Origin: Rufibacter ruber
GTDB lineage: Bacteria > Bacteroidota > Bacteroidia > Cytophagales > Hymenobacteraceae
Assembly (NCBI RefSeq): GCF_001647275.1
Contig: NZ_LRMM01000015.1
Coordinates: 1-64,000 of the forward strand
Direction of reading: 5' to 3'
Length of the DNA stretch: 64,000 nucleotides
Made by a program: the position numbers and the translations under genes. Numbering within the stretch: position 1 is the first letter of the stretch; each line of letters opens with the position of its first letter. A model generated the notes under the pieces. The model was not told the DNA's origin and did no database searches. It worked only from the letters and a program-made list of their open reading frames with translations. Below are positions 44,150 through 52,778 of the stretch, one piece after another.

Positions 44150-44417
44150 CTCTAAAATATTTTTGGTTATTTAAGGCATTCTTTTCCTTCTGCCCTATCT
44201 ATCACTCTCATTCTTAAGCATTATACCGGCGGCCGGTGTAGTTGCTTTGGTTTTCAAGGTACATAATTTTCTTGCTTCCTGATTCTATAACCTGGTCAAT
44301 TTTGAGGCTTTCCTTTCAGCTTCAGGCGTACTGGGGAAAATGTCGGAATCACCCCGTTTAATGCCGTATTCCCCCCCGTTCCATCCTTTTAAAGAAGTCT
44401 ATGTTTGCAAGGTCAAT

Positions 44418-44693
44418 ATGAAGGAAAGAACTATGACTCCATACGCCCTGGCAGCCTATACAGAACCCCGCGTTAAGCGCCACTCTGCCCAGCACTTGGC
44501 GGTCATCAAAACGCAGGTGGCCCTACCGCAGATTCACCGGCACCTGCCTCCGCTTTTGCCAGAAGTTCAGGCGTGGCTGGCCGCATGCCCGGTAGCCGCG
44601 GCGCAGCAGGAGCTGGCTGCCTTTATCAAAGGAAATGTCTTCGCTATTGAAACGCACCCCACCGGCCCCGCCAACAAGCCAAACCCGGAATAA
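44418..44693 (+). CDS. short hypothetical protein
   Basis: About 91 residues from the ATG at 44418 (MKERTMTPYALAAYTEPRVK); a further ATG at 44433 is also possible and the open frame begins at 44340. It has a Leu/Pro-rich helical core (PQIHRHLPPLLPEVQAWLAA) and no recognisable domain. It lies 81 bases before the SRPBCC gene on the same strand. Confidence 0.5.
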   Translation: MKERTMTPYALAAYTEPRVKRHSAQHLAVIKTQVALPQIHRHLPPLLPEVQAWLAACPVAAAQQELAAFIKGNVFAIETHPTGPANKPNPE

Positions 44694-44774
44694 ATGGCAA
44701 ACCAAAATTCTGCTCATGGTGAAGCCTGCTACTACCCTTGTCACTATTTAAACCAATCATCTCTCTTTTTATCC

Positions 44775-45320
44775 ATGAAAACCTTGAAAAAAATCTTACT
44801 CGGCGTAGCCGCTTTTGTAGTGCTGCCTCTGGTAGTGGCGCTGTTCGTGCAAAACGACTTTAAAGTGGAACGGCAGATTGTCATCAACAAGCCCCAGCCA
44901 GAGGTGTTTGCCTACCTCAAGCACCTCAAAAACCAGGAAAACTTTAGCAAATGGGTCATGGCTGACCCGAACATGAAAAAAGCATTCAGGGGCACCGACG
45001 GCACCGTGGGGTTTGTGTACGCCTGGAACGGCAATGACCAAGCCGGTGAAGGCGAGCAGGAAATCAAGCACCTGGACGGACAGAACATTGACATTGAAGT
45101 CAGGTTTAAACGCCCCATGGAAAGCATGGCACAAGCCCCATTCCACACCCAAGCCCTCTCTGACAACCAGACCAAAGTCACGTGGGGCATGCAAGGTTCT
45201 TCGCCTTACCCATTCAACCTCATGAATTTATTTACAGACAAAATGCTGGGCGGTGACTTAGAAGCCAGTTTGACCAACCTGAAAGGAATTTTAGAAAAAG
45301 AAACCATTTCCAAAAAATAA
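44775..45320 (+). CDS. SRPBCC family protein with N-terminal membrane anchor
   Basis: 181 residues from the ATG at 44775 (MKTLKKILLGVAAFVVLPLV), whose hydrophobic start is a membrane anchor or signal. The remainder is a START/polyketide-cyclase-like fold (VERQIVINKPQPEVFAYLKH, NFSKWVMADPNMKKAF, TKVTWGMQGSSPYPFNLMNL). Such domains bind hydrophobic ligands. The ligand here is unknown. It begins a run of five small one-domain genes that end at 47721. Confidence 0.83.
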   Translation: MKTLKKILLGVAAFVVLPLVVALFVQNDFKVERQIVINKPQPEVFAYLKHLKNQENFSKWVMADPNMKKAFRGTDGTVGFVYAWNGNDQAGEGEQEIKHLDGQNIDIEVRFKRPMESMAQAPFHTQALSDNQTKVTWGMQGSSPYPFNLMNLFTDKMLGGDLEASLTNLKGILEKETISKK

Positions 45321-45329
45321 CCTAACGCT

Positions 45330-45758
45330 ATGCTCACCATTCATCCTTACGTCAATTTCCCGGGCAACACCGAAGAAGCCTTCCGGTTCTACCAATCTGT
45401 CTTCGGCGGCAATTTCAAAGCGCTCATAAGGTTCAAAGACACGCCAGAGGCGGAAAGAATGTCACCCGAAGACCAGGAGAAAATCATGCACATTTGCCTC
45501 CCAATTGGCGATTCTGTGCTGTTGATGGGCACCGATGCGCTGGACTCTATGGGCCACACCCTCACCATGGGCAACAACTTCTTTCTCACCATTACCCCAA
45601 CTTCCAGACATGAGGCAGATGAGGTATTTGCCAAACTGTCAGCGGGCGGAAAGGCGTCTCTGCCCATGCATGAAAGTTCGTGGAACTCCTACTTTGGTAT
45701 GTTCACAGACAAGTTCGGGCTGCAATGGATGATTGACCTGGATTTAAGCCAGCAATAG
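45330..45758 (+). CDS. VOC family protein (PhnB-like)
   Basis: 142 residues, glyoxalase/bleomycin-resistance fold of the PhnB (3-demethylubiquinone methyltransferase-like) type. MLTIHPYVNFPGNTEEAFRF, YQSVFGGNF and FLTITPTSRHEADEVFAKLS are typical, as is GMFTDKFGLQWMIDL. It is nine bases after the SRPBCC gene. The function of most PhnB-like proteins is unknown. Confidence 0.85.
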   Translation: MLTIHPYVNFPGNTEEAFRFYQSVFGGNFKALIRFKDTPEAERMSPEDQEKIMHICLPIGDSVLLMGTDALDSMGHTLTMGNNFFLTITPTSRHEADEVFAKLSAGGKASLPMHESSWNSYFGMFTDKFGLQWMIDLDLSQQ

Positions 45759-45831
45759 CACCGCATGTAAGGAATGTCCTTCGCTTATTCACCTGAAAAA
45801 GAATCTTCCCATCACCTTATCTGAAATCGCC

Positions 45832-46338
45832 ATGGCAGCAAATGAAATCTTACAAGAACCTGCGTTAGACACGCTCCACCTGCATCGTATTTTCAACGCG
45901 CCCCGGGAACTGGTTTGGCAAGCCTGGACCACTCCCGCTTTGCTCATGCGTTGGCACGGTCCCAAAGACTTTACGGCTCCGGTTTGCCATGTAGACCTGC
46001 GGATGGGCGGTATAACGCACCTCTGCATGCGTTCGCCCGAGGGGCAGGATTTCTGGAGCAAGGGCACGTACCGTGAGATAGATGCCCCGCACCGGATGGT
46101 GGTGACCGATTCCTTTTCAGATGAGCAAGGGAACATTATCTCGGCCGCCAACTTGGGCATGGGCCATGATTGGCCGCTGGAACTGCTGGTGACGCTCACG
46201 TTTGAGGAAAAAGACGGCAAAACCCATTTCCACCTGCAACATGAAGGGCTGCCCACCGGTGAAATGCTGGATTTGTGCCGCGCCGGCTGGAGTGAGTCGT
46301 TAGACAAGCTGGAGAACCTGTTGCAGCAACTTCAATAA
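45832..46338 (+). CDS. SRPBCC/AHSA1-type protein
   Basis: 168 residues with the activator-of-Hsp90-like SRPBCC fold: LHRIFNAPRELVWQAWTTPA, LLMRWHGPKDFTAPVCHVDL, FWSKGTYREIDAPHRMVVTD and the C-terminal helix AGWSESLDKLENLLQQL. The name AHSA1 describes the fold only. A ligand-binding role is likely. Its partner genes in the cluster are of the kinds often found together in environmental Bacteroidota. Confidence 0.85.
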   Translation: MAANEILQEPALDTLHLHRIFNAPRELVWQAWTTPALLMRWHGPKDFTAPVCHVDLRMGGITHLCMRSPEGQDFWSKGTYREIDAPHRMVVTDSFSDEQGNIISAANLGMGHDWPLELLVTLTFEEKDGKTHFHLQHEGLPTGEMLDLCRAGWSESLDKLENLLQQLQ

Positions 46339-46410
46339 AAAGCGGGAAGAATTTAGAGTTTTCAGTTTACCCTTAGCAACAGCGTCCGCCTGGGTCTTAC
46401 GGTAGATTAG

Positions 46411-46456
46411 TTTCCTGTTTTGGGGCTGTTTTCAGAAAAACAGCCCCAAAACAGGG
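46411..46456. repeat. dispersed palindrome with GGGGC/GCCCC core
   Basis: TTCCTGTTTTGGGGCTGTTTTC and its complement, between the SRPBCC and VOC genes. Confidence 0.8.
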
Positions 46457-46531
46457 GCACAAGCTGGCCCTTGCGCCCTCTAACCTCTCCGCCTCTAGAA
46501 CACAGCATGTATCACTTTAAAAAATTAGAAA

Positions 46532-46966
46532 ATGGCAAAGCAAATTTTTGTAAACCTTCCGGTGAAAGACCTGAACCGTTCTGTTGAGTTTTTAACCAAA
46601 CTGGGCTTCACCTTCAACCCGGAGTTCACCAATGAAGACGCCACCTGCATGATTGTGGGCGAGAATATTTTTGTCATGCTGCTGGTAGAAAAGTTCTTCC
46701 AGGGCTTCACCAAGAAACCCATCGCCGATGCCTCCAAAACCACCGAGGTACTGGTTTGCCTTTCGGCGGAAAGCCGGGAAGAAATAGATTCTTTGGTGGA
46801 AAAGGCCGTGGCCGCCGGTGGGGCCGCGCCCAATGACAAGCAAGACCACGGCTTTATGTACGGCTGGGGCTTTGAAGATTTAGACGGCCACCTCTGGGAA
46901 TTCAGTTACATGGAGGCCATGCCCGAAACCCAAGCTGCCGCTGCCCAACCGGAAACTATGGCGTAA
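46532..46966 (+). CDS. VOC family glyoxalase-like protein
   Basis: 144 residues, VOC fold. AKQIFVNLPVKDLNRSVEFL, TKLGFTFNPEFTNEDATCMI and GFMYGWGFEDLDGHLWEFSY are clear. Metal-site residues fit the extradiol dioxygenase-like superfamily, but the substrate is unknown. The C-terminus is a low-complexity Ala/Gln tail. A palindrome directly follows the stop. Confidence 0.87.
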   Translation: MAKQIFVNLPVKDLNRSVEFLTKLGFTFNPEFTNEDATCMIVGENIFVMLLVEKFFQGFTKKPIADASKTTEVLVCLSAESREEIDSLVEKAVAAGGAAPNDKQDHGFMYGWGFEDLDGHLWEFSYMEAMPETQAAAAQPETMA

Positions 46967-46970
46967 AAAA

Positions 46971-47016
46971 TTTCCTGTTTTGGGGCTGTTTTTCTAAAAA
47001 CAGCAAAACAGGAAAT
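46971..47016. repeat. dispersed palindrome with deletion in the right arm
   Basis: TTTCCTGTTTTGGGGCTGTTTT faces AAAACAGCAAAACAGGAAA; the GCCCC core is lost on the right, so the inner stem is bulged. Confidence 0.75.
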
Positions 47017-47056
47017 CCTTCACAATTCACTATCAAAATTTCATCTCTTCTAACAA

Positions 47057-47473
47057 ATGAAAAAGACTAAAATTCTCTACTGGGCTTTCACCGGAATCAT
47101 GGCGCTCATGCTGGGCTTCGGGTCGGTGTTCAACGTCATGTCCTCACCCGAATCGGTGGAGCTTTTCAACTGGCTAGGTTACCCGTTGTACCTGTTGCCG
47201 TTCCTGGGGGTGGCGAAGTTGTTGGGGATTTTCGCCATTCTGGTGCCTGGTTTTAACCGGGTGAAAGAGTGGGCGTATGCCGGCCTCATCTTTGATTTGG
47301 TGGGCGCCATGTATTCGCTGATGTCTATTGGCGAACCGGTTTCTGTGTATTTGCCACTTTTTCTGCCCATTCTGCTGGTGGCGCTTTCTTATTACTTCCA
47401 CCACAAGCTACTGAAAGCGGCGGCGCACCGTGTTCCAGAAAAAACGCCAGACCTTTCTCTAGCCGTTTCCTAA
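47057..47473 (+). CDS. DoxX family membrane protein
   Basis: 138 residues with four membrane helices (ILYWAFTGIMALMLGFGSVF, YLLPFLGVAKLLGIFAILVP, YAGLIFDLVGAMYSLMSI, YLPLFLPILLVALSYYFH) of the DoxX-like family. Members often sit in oxidative-stress or electron-transfer contexts. The function here is unknown. It is co-directional with the VOC gene. Confidence 0.85.
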   Translation: MKKTKILYWAFTGIMALMLGFGSVFNVMSSPESVELFNWLGYPLYLLPFLGVAKLLGIFAILVPGFNRVKEWAYAGLIFDLVGAMYSLMSIGEPVSVYLPLFLPILLVALSYYFHHKLLKAAAHRVPEKTPDLSLAVS

Positions 47474-47502
47474 GCGTTTCATTTTATTTATCAGGCGAAG
47501 TC

Positions 47503-47721
47503 ATGCACCCCGTTGAAGTATTTAAAACCAATGTGGCAAGAGTTTCCCAAGCCCATGCGCTGGCGCAACTACTCACGCAACAGCTGCCAGGCTGTAAGAT
47601 TAGCTTTGACCTTGACGACTGTGACCGGATTCTGAGAGTGGAAGGCAACGGCTGTCCGCCTGAGCTGGTCATTGAACTGGTGCAGGAAAATGGCTTTTTT
47701 TGCCAGGTGCTGGAAGAATAG
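47503..47721 (+). CDS. short conserved-type hypothetical protein
   Basis: 72 residues (MHPVEVFKTNVARVSQAHAL to GFFCQVLEE), with an alternating pattern of an alpha-beta-beta-alpha fold that resembles small metal-binding (HMA-like) proteins without their Cys pair; Cys at about 31, 40 and 51. The family is not certain. It is 29 bases after the DoxX gene, so likely in the same transcript. Confidence 0.65.
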   Translation: MHPVEVFKTNVARVSQAHALAQLLTQQLPGCKISFDLDDCDRILRVEGNGCPPELVIELVQENGFFCQVLEE

Positions 47722-47726
47722 AGTTG

Positions 47727-47770
47727 GTTCTGTTTTCGCTGTTTTTCAGAAAACAGCCCGAAAGCAGAAC
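47727..47770. repeat. dispersed palindrome, deleted left core
   Basis: TTCTGTTTTCGCTGTTTTTC with AAAACAGCCCGAAAGCAGAA in the convergent gap after the 72-residue gene. Confidence 0.7.
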
Positions 47771-47775
47771 CCGCG

Positions 47776-47797
47776 GGTACAAGCTTTAGCTTGTACC
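47776..47797. repeat. small hairpin of the GCTTGTACC type
   Basis: GGTACAAGC, TTTA, GCTTGTACC. Confidence 0.5.
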
Positions 47798-47839
47798 ATG
47801 CCATGATCAGTCGCTATCTATTACTTTAGAAAAAGGACA

Positions 47840-48532
47840 CTAATTTAAGGAATTATAGTATGTAACTAGTTTGGCTAAGTCTTCATCCTCTTTAAAGCTC
47901 AAATTATTATTTTCAGCGAATTTGGCTATTTCAGTGGATTTATCTTTTAAAACTGCTAGTATTCCCTTTTTATCTTTCCTTACTTTAACAAGTCCAGTTG
48001 GTGTTGTCATATAGTACCTCACTGTAGGTTTAATCTGTTTAGTAGCAAAAGTGGCCCCTGGAGCCCTTTCTTCTACAATGTCTTTAGAAGTCCGTTTGAG
48101 CAATTGGTACTTACCATCCGCCAGTACTTCATAATACGATTTCTCATTGTTACCATCTACAGCAGGAAAACCATTTCTAAAAATCCTTCCATGTGCGACA
48201 GCTTTGTCATTCCCCTCTATAATGGTAAATTCTTTTACGGGGTACATAAAAGCTTTAGCATGATTTTTATCTAAACTGAATATTAATTCATCTTTAATCA
48301 GATCATACTTTAGGTTCAAGCCTTGGTATAAGGTCCCATCTTGCAATTTGACGCTCCCTTGAGACCAATCTTCAGACAAATATGGAGAACCTGTTGCACC
48401 ATTATACATTTTACCCACTACCCCTACACCAATTGGATCTACTGAAAGGTTAACCCCTTGCCCATTTACCTTGGCATTAAAAGAAAAAAAAGCGTAAAGA
48501 CTCAAAAAAGTCAGTTTCATTAAATTTTTCAT
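47840..48532 (-). CDS. exported protein of unknown function, AT-rich
   Basis: 230 residues with a signal peptide (MKLTFLSLYAFFSFNAKVNG). The body contains YSGTLYQGLNLKYDLIKDEL-like beta segments and the stretch SYYEVLADGKYQLLKRTSKD, a pattern seen in secreted Bacteroidota proteins. I do not recognise a family. Gene and downstream flank are clearly more AT-rich than the neighbourhood, suggesting recent transfer. Confidence 0.7.
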   Translation of the reverse strand: MKNLMKLTFLSLYAFFSFNAKVNGQGVNLSVDPIGVGVVGKMYNGATGSPYLSEDWSQGSVKLQDGTLYQGLNLKYDLIKDELIFSLDKNHAKAFMYPVKEFTIIEGNDKAVAHGRIFRNGFPAVDGNNEKSYYEVLADGKYQLLKRTSKDIVEERAPGATFATKQIKPTVRYYMTTPTGLVKVRKDKKGILAVLKDKSTEIAKFAENNNLSFKEDEDLAKLVTYYNSLN

Positions 48533-48945
48533 TCTTCTTAAGAATTCTAAGTTGAAATTTTAAGAAATATAAGAATTTACTTAGCAATAATCCATACCAC
48601 TTTTCCTTTTTTATTATTTTAACTTATTCTTATTTGCCTTCGTGAAACGTTTTCTAAAAGTTTATATGGGTAAATTTGAAATTTATGATAAAAATAGTCT
48701 AGCAACTTAAAGGTTAACTTGTGCTACCTCATTAGGCATACTTTCAGAAAACATTTACGAAAAATAGTGTTATTCTATTCTATAAGAGCAAAGGCGGAGG
48801 TTCGAAACTCTGATAAAACATTAAACTTTAAAGAGTAATTAATTATGACCAAAACAAACCACTCTTTATTTACAGACCATATAAATCTTATTTAAAGTTT
48901 TCGGGCTGTTTTTCAGAAAACAGCCCGAAAGCAGAACTTCCATTT
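48533..48945. other. AT-rich intergenic region with one palindrome
   Basis: No gene or RNA recognised in about 400 AT-rich bases. A perfect dispersed palindrome lies at 48896-48937, nine bases beyond the stop of the hydroxylase-like gene. Confidence 0.5.
48896..48937. repeat. dispersed palindrome with CGGGC/GCCCG core
   Basis: GTTTTCGGGCTGTTTTTC and AAAACAGCCCGAAAGC; probable terminator of the hydroxylase-like gene. Confidence 0.75.
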
Positions 48946-49701
48946 TTACCCCGCTACTAACTGCAACTCCGCCGGCAGCTCCACCACCGGCACGCCATCT
49001 TTCTCCAGTTGGGTCACCAAATTGGTCAGGTCAGCCAACTGCTCCAGCACGAAGTACCTTTCGGCCACTTCCTTTTCTTTGTGAGGCATGGCTAACATTT
49101 CTGCCAAATCCAATGGTTGCCAGCTGTTCTCTTTGCGCATGGCCGCCTCGCCCTCCGGGGCGTTGGAAAGCAAAGCCGCCCCGAAAAGCATCACTTTCCC
49201 TTCCTCATTTCTAAGCAAGCCGTTGCTTAAAACATGCTGCGCCAACCGCCACAACAGCTCAATGCCCTCCGGCGATTTCTGTTCTTTAGACAAAACGCCC
49301 AACCGCTGCATGAAACCCGCTACTTCTGGCTGCAGCAACCACGGCAACTGGCAGAACACGTGGGTAAACATGTCTTGCCCGCCCTGCAGACGCATATCAG
49401 CGTCTGGGTGCAACCGAAGTGAGGTCAGCGCCGGGAATTTGCACTTCGCCCAGCGGGCGAGGAGTTGCCGCGGGGTCATGGGTTCCTCAACGGCCACTAC
49501 CTCCCAGCCAATCTGCCGCTTGAGCAGAAAGTTCAGCTCCTGGAAATCAGGAATCATATACGCCTTCAGTTCCAGCGCCTTCACGCCTTCCCAGAAGGGT
49601 GCCGCGACCTGATTAGCCAACGTCTCCACACGCTTGGTGTACAAGATGTTCCAAATCTGCTGTTCTTGAATGGTGTACTGATGATACTGTTGCTGGTACA
49701 T
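48946..49701 (-). CDS. aromatic amino acid hydroxylase-like protein lacking iron ligands
   Basis: 251 residues that align along their length with bacterial phenylalanine 4-hydroxylase: EQQIWNILYTKRVETL, YMIPDFQELNFLLKRQIGW, CKFPALTSLRLHP and LRNEEGKVMLFGAALLSNA. In active enzymes the iron is bound by two His in FHxxFGH and a Glu in xxEFGL. Here these read FTHVFCQ and LSNGL, so all three ligands are replaced. It is therefore probably a catalytically dead homologue, perhaps a sensor or binding protein for an aromatic amino acid (inference). Its own terminator leader and position beside the trp operon support a link to aromatic metabolism. Confidence 0.8.
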   Translation of the reverse strand: MYQQQYHQYTIQEQQIWNILYTKRVETLANQVAAPFWEGVKALELKAYMIPDFQELNFLLKRQIGWEVVAVEEPMTPRQLLARWAKCKFPALTSLRLHPDADMRLQGGQDMFTHVFCQLPWLLQPEVAGFMQRLGVLSKEQKSPEGIELLWRLAQHVLSNGLLRNEEGKVMLFGAALLSNAPEGEAAMRKENSWQPLDLAEMLAMPHKEKEVAERYFVLEQLADLTNLVTQLEKDGVPVVELPAELQLVAG

Positions 49702-49714
49702 AACGGTTAAAATG

Positions 49715-49750
49715 AAAAAGGCCTGATTCCGAAGCGGAACCAGGCCTTTT
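49715..49750 (-). terminator. leader terminator (attenuator candidate)
   Basis: On the minus strand AAAAGGCCTGGTTCC pairs with GGAATCAGGCCTTTTT, directly before TTTTAACCGTT and the hydroxylase-like ATG. CGAAGCG upstream in the leader can pair with CGCTTCG in the loop as an alternative. Confidence 0.7.
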
Positions 49751-49766
49751 ATGGTGATTGATGTTC

Positions 49767-49820
49767 TTAGTCTTTATCCATCAAAAATTCACCCATATTG
49801 TCCCGGCTCCGAAGGCGCAT
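49767..49820 (-). CDS. candidate leader peptide of the hydroxylase-like gene
   Basis: MRLRSRDNMGEFLMDKD, 17 residues, ends 17 bases before the terminator stem. An overlapping second frame (49781-49849) would give MIIVNSAKRTCAFGAGTIWV followed by NF. Which frame is translated is not certain. The ATGGGTGA stretch and the MG(D/E) motif are shared with the small frame in the trp leader (59223-59273). Confidence 0.4.
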   Translation of the reverse strand: MRLRSRDNMGEFLMDKD

Positions 49821-49860
49821 GTGCGCTTCGCAGAATTGACAATAATCATATATAGGGCAA

Positions 49861-50228
49861 AGTTTTGCATAACTGGGACTAATATAAGAGTCCTGTTTTA
49901 TATTTCCAAATGTTTAAACGCTTTTTTCAGTTTTTTTCTAGAAAGGATGCAACCATAGTTCTATACAGATGCTCTTACCTTTAAAGGCATCATCATTCCT
50001 ATAGAAAAAGCGTTTAGCATTTTATTACAGTTTGTGGCGCAAACATCTGTTTGTTCCTTCAGGAGAAGAAAGTCTCTGTTTCCGGGCTGTTTTTTGGAAA
50101 GTAGCCCCGAAACGGAAACACCGGCAATCGTGTTTGCCATGCCAGGGTCAGCCAAGATCTATCAAGATAGTAAAAGGAAAAAACTTAAAACAGCTTCAGT
50201 AAACTCTCCAACATCTACTAACTCTATT
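49861..50228. other. divergent gap with one palindrome
   Basis: No gene seen between the hydroxylase leader and the lipoprotein ATG at 50229. Only a dispersed palindrome at 50075-50119. Confidence 0.45.
50075..50119. repeat. dispersed palindrome, imperfect
   Basis: CTGTTTCCGGGCTGTTTTTT with AAAGTAGCCCCGAAACGGAA. Confidence 0.6.
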
Positions 50229-50693
50229 ATGAAAAGACTTATTTCTCTACTGCTGGTTTTCATTGTTTTCGCGCAGACAGGCTGTGATAAAACAGACGAT
50301 GAACCTACTTCCCCTTTTCAAAGAAAGACTACCTCTATCAAGGCCACAGCTGTTGTTGGCGAGTGGAAGTATGTGAAGAGGGTTTGGCTATCACAAATAG
50401 CTGGTAAACCCGAACCCTATGTCACTCCCGCCGAATTTGAAGAGGTTATCACCTTTTATACAGATAACACCTATACCAGGTCAACATCTGGCACAGTTAC
50501 TACCGGAACCTATAGAGTACATGAATTGACAGCCCCAGAATGGGTAGTCATTTTAGAAAACAACCAAACCTCCAGAAGCACTTCTCTATCTACAGGAGAC
50601 AGCAATTTCTTAATTGAAGACCACACCCCCTCTGACGGCCCCATGTACTACTTCCAGAAGGTGACCAGTAGCACTGGAACCACCCCCAGGTAA
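50229..50693 (+). CDS. small lipocalin-like lipoprotein
   Basis: 154 residues from the ATG at 50229; lipobox FAQTGC. The mature part (VVGEWKYVKRVWLSQIAGKP, FEEVITFYTDNTYTRSTSGT, TTGTYRVHEL) has the strand pattern and GxW start of lipocalin-like Bacteroidota proteins. The function is unknown. The earlier frame from 50034 includes a palindrome and is rejected as start. Confidence 0.75.
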   Translation: MKRLISLLLVFIVFAQTGCDKTDDEPTSPFQRKTTSIKATAVVGEWKYVKRVWLSQIAGKPEPYVTPAEFEEVITFYTDNTYTRSTSGTVTTGTYRVHELTAPEWVVILENNQTSRSTSLSTGDSNFLIEDHTPSDGPMYYFQKVTSSTGTTPR

Positions 50694-50726
50694 TAGACCA
50701 ACTGAATGCACTTTTGTTCCGGAATG

Positions 50727-50768
50727 CCTGTTTCCGGGCTGTTTTTCCCAAAACAGCCCGGAAACAGA
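50727..50768. repeat. dispersed palindrome with CCGGGC/GCCCGG core
   Basis: CCTGTTTCCGGGCTGTTTTTC and its complement fill the convergent gap between the lipoprotein and aroF. Confidence 0.8.
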
Positions 50769-50792
50769 TGTTCTGCAAGGAGTTTTTGGGTA

Positions 50793-51806
50793 TTATACCA
50801 ATTCTTTCCTGAGTTCAAACGTCTTGCGCATCTTCTGAATCATACGGGCAGACTCCGCAAAACTTAAGGTTTGGGCCCCGTCAGAGGCGGCTTCCTCTGG
50901 TTTCTCGTGGGTTTCATAGATAATGCCATCGGCACCGGCCATGATGGCGGCCAAAGCCATGGGCTCCACATAGTCCCTGATGCCGATGCCGTGCGAAGGG
51001 TCAACAATCACCGGCAGGTGCGTTTTCTCTTTCAGGATTGGAATGGCGTTCAGGTCTAAGGTATTGCGGCTGGCGGTTTCATAGGTCCTGATGCCGCGCT
51101 CGCAGAGCATGAGCTTCTCGTTTCCGCCGGAGAAAATGTATTCAGCGGAGTACAGCAGTTCATCAATGGTGCCGGAGATGCCACGCTTCAACAGCACCGG
51201 TTTGTCTACTTTGCCCAGTTCGTCCAGCAGGTTAAAGTTCTGGGTATTGCGGGCGCCAACCTGAAACACATCAGTATACGGTTCCATGGGCGCAATCTGC
51301 GACACCTGCATCACCTCAGTCACAATCTTGATGCCGTTGGCGCGGCAGAGTTGGTAGAACATTTTCAGACCTTCCAAACCCAACCCTCTGAACGAATACG
51401 GCGAACTGCGGGGCTTGAACACGCCGCCGCGCATGAAGCGAACGCCCTGGCTCACCAAATGCGCAATGGTTTTCTCAATTTGTTCCTCGTTCTCAATGGA
51501 GCAAGGCCCGGCCATGAGGGTCAACTCCCCTTCCTTCACCTGCAGCCCATCCCCGAAGTCAATGACCGTGGGATTCACTTTCCATTTGCGTGACACCAGT
51601 TTGTAGTCATCAGAGACCATGTGAATGTCCTTGATACCGGGTAAATGCCCGATGGTGCGCACGTCAAATTCGGCTTTGCCGGTACCTACCAGATAATGAC
51701 CTGCCTGGGTGATGACCTCAGTAGTTTTGTAATTGAGTTCTTTGGCTTTGTCCTGAATGGCAGTCTTCTGGTCAGGACGTATATTAGCTTGTAGCTGGAT
51801 CAGCAT
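50793..51806 (-). CDS. aroF: 3-deoxy-7-phosphoheptulonate synthase (DAHP synthase)
   Basis: 337 residues, the type I-beta (AroF/KDO8P-like) enzyme, which condenses phosphoenolpyruvate and erythrose-4-phosphate as first step of the shikimate path. An N-terminal ferredoxin-like/ACT-type domain (1-75) is followed by the barrel with [60 protein letters not shown] and [11 protein letters not shown]. The N-terminal domain probably gives aromatic feedback control. It is the last gene of the trp transcript, 174 bases after trpA with a MITE-like element between. Confidence 0.94.
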   Translation of the reverse strand: MLIQLQANIRPDQKTAIQDKAKELNYKTTEVITQAGHYLVGTGKAEFDVRTIGHLPGIKDIHMVSDDYKLVSRKWKVNPTVIDFGDGLQVKEGELTLMAGPCSIENEEQIEKTIAHLVSQGVRFMRGGVFKPRSSPYSFRGLGLEGLKMFYQLCRANGIKIVTEVMQVSQIAPMEPYTDVFQVGARNTQNFNLLDELGKVDKPVLLKRGISGTIDELLYSAEYIFSGGNEKLMLCERGIRTYETASRNTLDLNAIPILKEKTHLPVIVDPSHGIGIRDYVEPMALAAIMAGADGIIYETHEKPEEAASDGAQTLSFAESARMIQKMRKTFELRKELV

Positions 51807-51832
51807 GTTTTTAAATTTGAAAGTTCACTTCT

Positions 51833-51928
51833 CTTTTGTCATCCTGAAAGGATCTTGTGAGCGAACGGTAGTAGCGGTTAATAAATGCCGTTCTAGCTCG
51901 CCCACAAGATCTTTCCAAGATGACAAAG
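51833..51928. mobile_element. MITE-like element, copy 1
   Basis: About 96 bases with imperfect terminal inverted repeats (CTTTTGTCATCCTGAAAGG and its near complement CTTTCCAAGATGACAAAG). The centre shares GCGAACxGTAGTAGC and TTCTAG(C/T)T(C/T)GCC with the copy at 54141. It carries no gene and sits in the aroF-trpA gap of the trp operon. Confidence 0.6.
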
Positions 51929-51980
51929 GGGGGTGTATACTCTTGAAAATAAGAGCTTGTATTTCGAATTATGTCGTCGT

Positions 51981-52778
51981 TCATGCTTGTACGGTTGGCT
52001 CTGATTTAATAGACTTCAAGAAACTCCTTACATTCTCCCGTACCTCCGCCGCGTTTTGCAACGCTTTGATAAAAGCGCTGCCAATAATGGCGCCATGAGC
52101 TGTTTGGCAGGCCAGCTCAAAGGAGTTCTTATCTGAAATCCCGAAGCCAATCAGCAGCGGGTTCTTCAAACCCAGATTCCGCACGCGGGAGAAATAGGCC
52201 TGCTGAGCGTCATTGGTCTGCACCTGGCTGCCAGTGGTGCTGGCGCTGGATACCATGTAGATAAAGGAGTTGGTCAGGTTGTCAATTTGCCGGATTCTTG
52301 TATCTGAAGTTTGCGGCGTAATCAGGAAGATAAGGCTGAGGCCATGCTTCTCCAGAATGGGTTTGTACTCTTCCTCGTACTCGGCAAACGGAAGGTCTGG
52401 CAGAATAAGACCATCTACCCCTACCCTGGCAGCATCTTCGCAGAAGCGTTCAAAGCCGTACTGCATCACCGGGTTCAGGTACCCCATTAAAATGATGGGC
52501 AGCGTCACTTTCTCCCGCACGCCTTCCAATTGCTTTAACAGCACTTTCAGGGACATGCCGTTGTCCAGCGCGACCATGTTGCTGGCTTGTATGGTAGGTC
52601 CGTCGGCCAAGGGGTCAGAGAAAGGCATGCCAATCTCCACCAAATCAGCGCCGGAGGCTTCCAGTTCCTCCAGAATGGTCACGGTGTCTTCCAGTTTAGG
52701 GTAACCGGCGGTGAAATACACGTTGAGCAGGTTGCCGGTCTTCTCCCGGAAAAGTTGAGTGAGTCTATTGTTGGGCAT
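51981..52778 (-). CDS. trpA: tryptophan synthase alpha subunit
   Basis: 265 residues from the ATG at 52778. It cleaves indole-3-glycerol phosphate to indole and glyceraldehyde-3-phosphate. The catalytic Glu is in [20 protein letters not shown] and the Asp in [27 protein letters not shown] is the phosphate loop. It overlaps the end of trpB by 14 bases, so the two subunits are coupled. Confidence 0.96.
   Translation of the reverse strand: MPNNRLTQLFREKTGNLLNVYFTAGYPKLEDTVTILEELEASGADLVEIGMPFSDPLADGPTIQASNMVALDNGMSLKVLLKQLEGVREKVTLPIILMGYLNPVMQYGFERFCEDAARVGVDGLILPDLPFAEYEEEYKPILEKHGLSLIFLITPQTSDTRIRQIDNLTNSFIYMVSSASTTGSQVQTNDAQQAYFSRVRNLGLKNPLLIGFGISDKNSFELACQTAHGAIIGSAFIKALQNAAEVRENVRSFLKSIKSEPTVQA

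Noticed and set aside
48796-48815. tRNA T-arm-like GGTTCGAAAC
   Set aside because: No matching acceptor, D or anticodon arms could be built around it.
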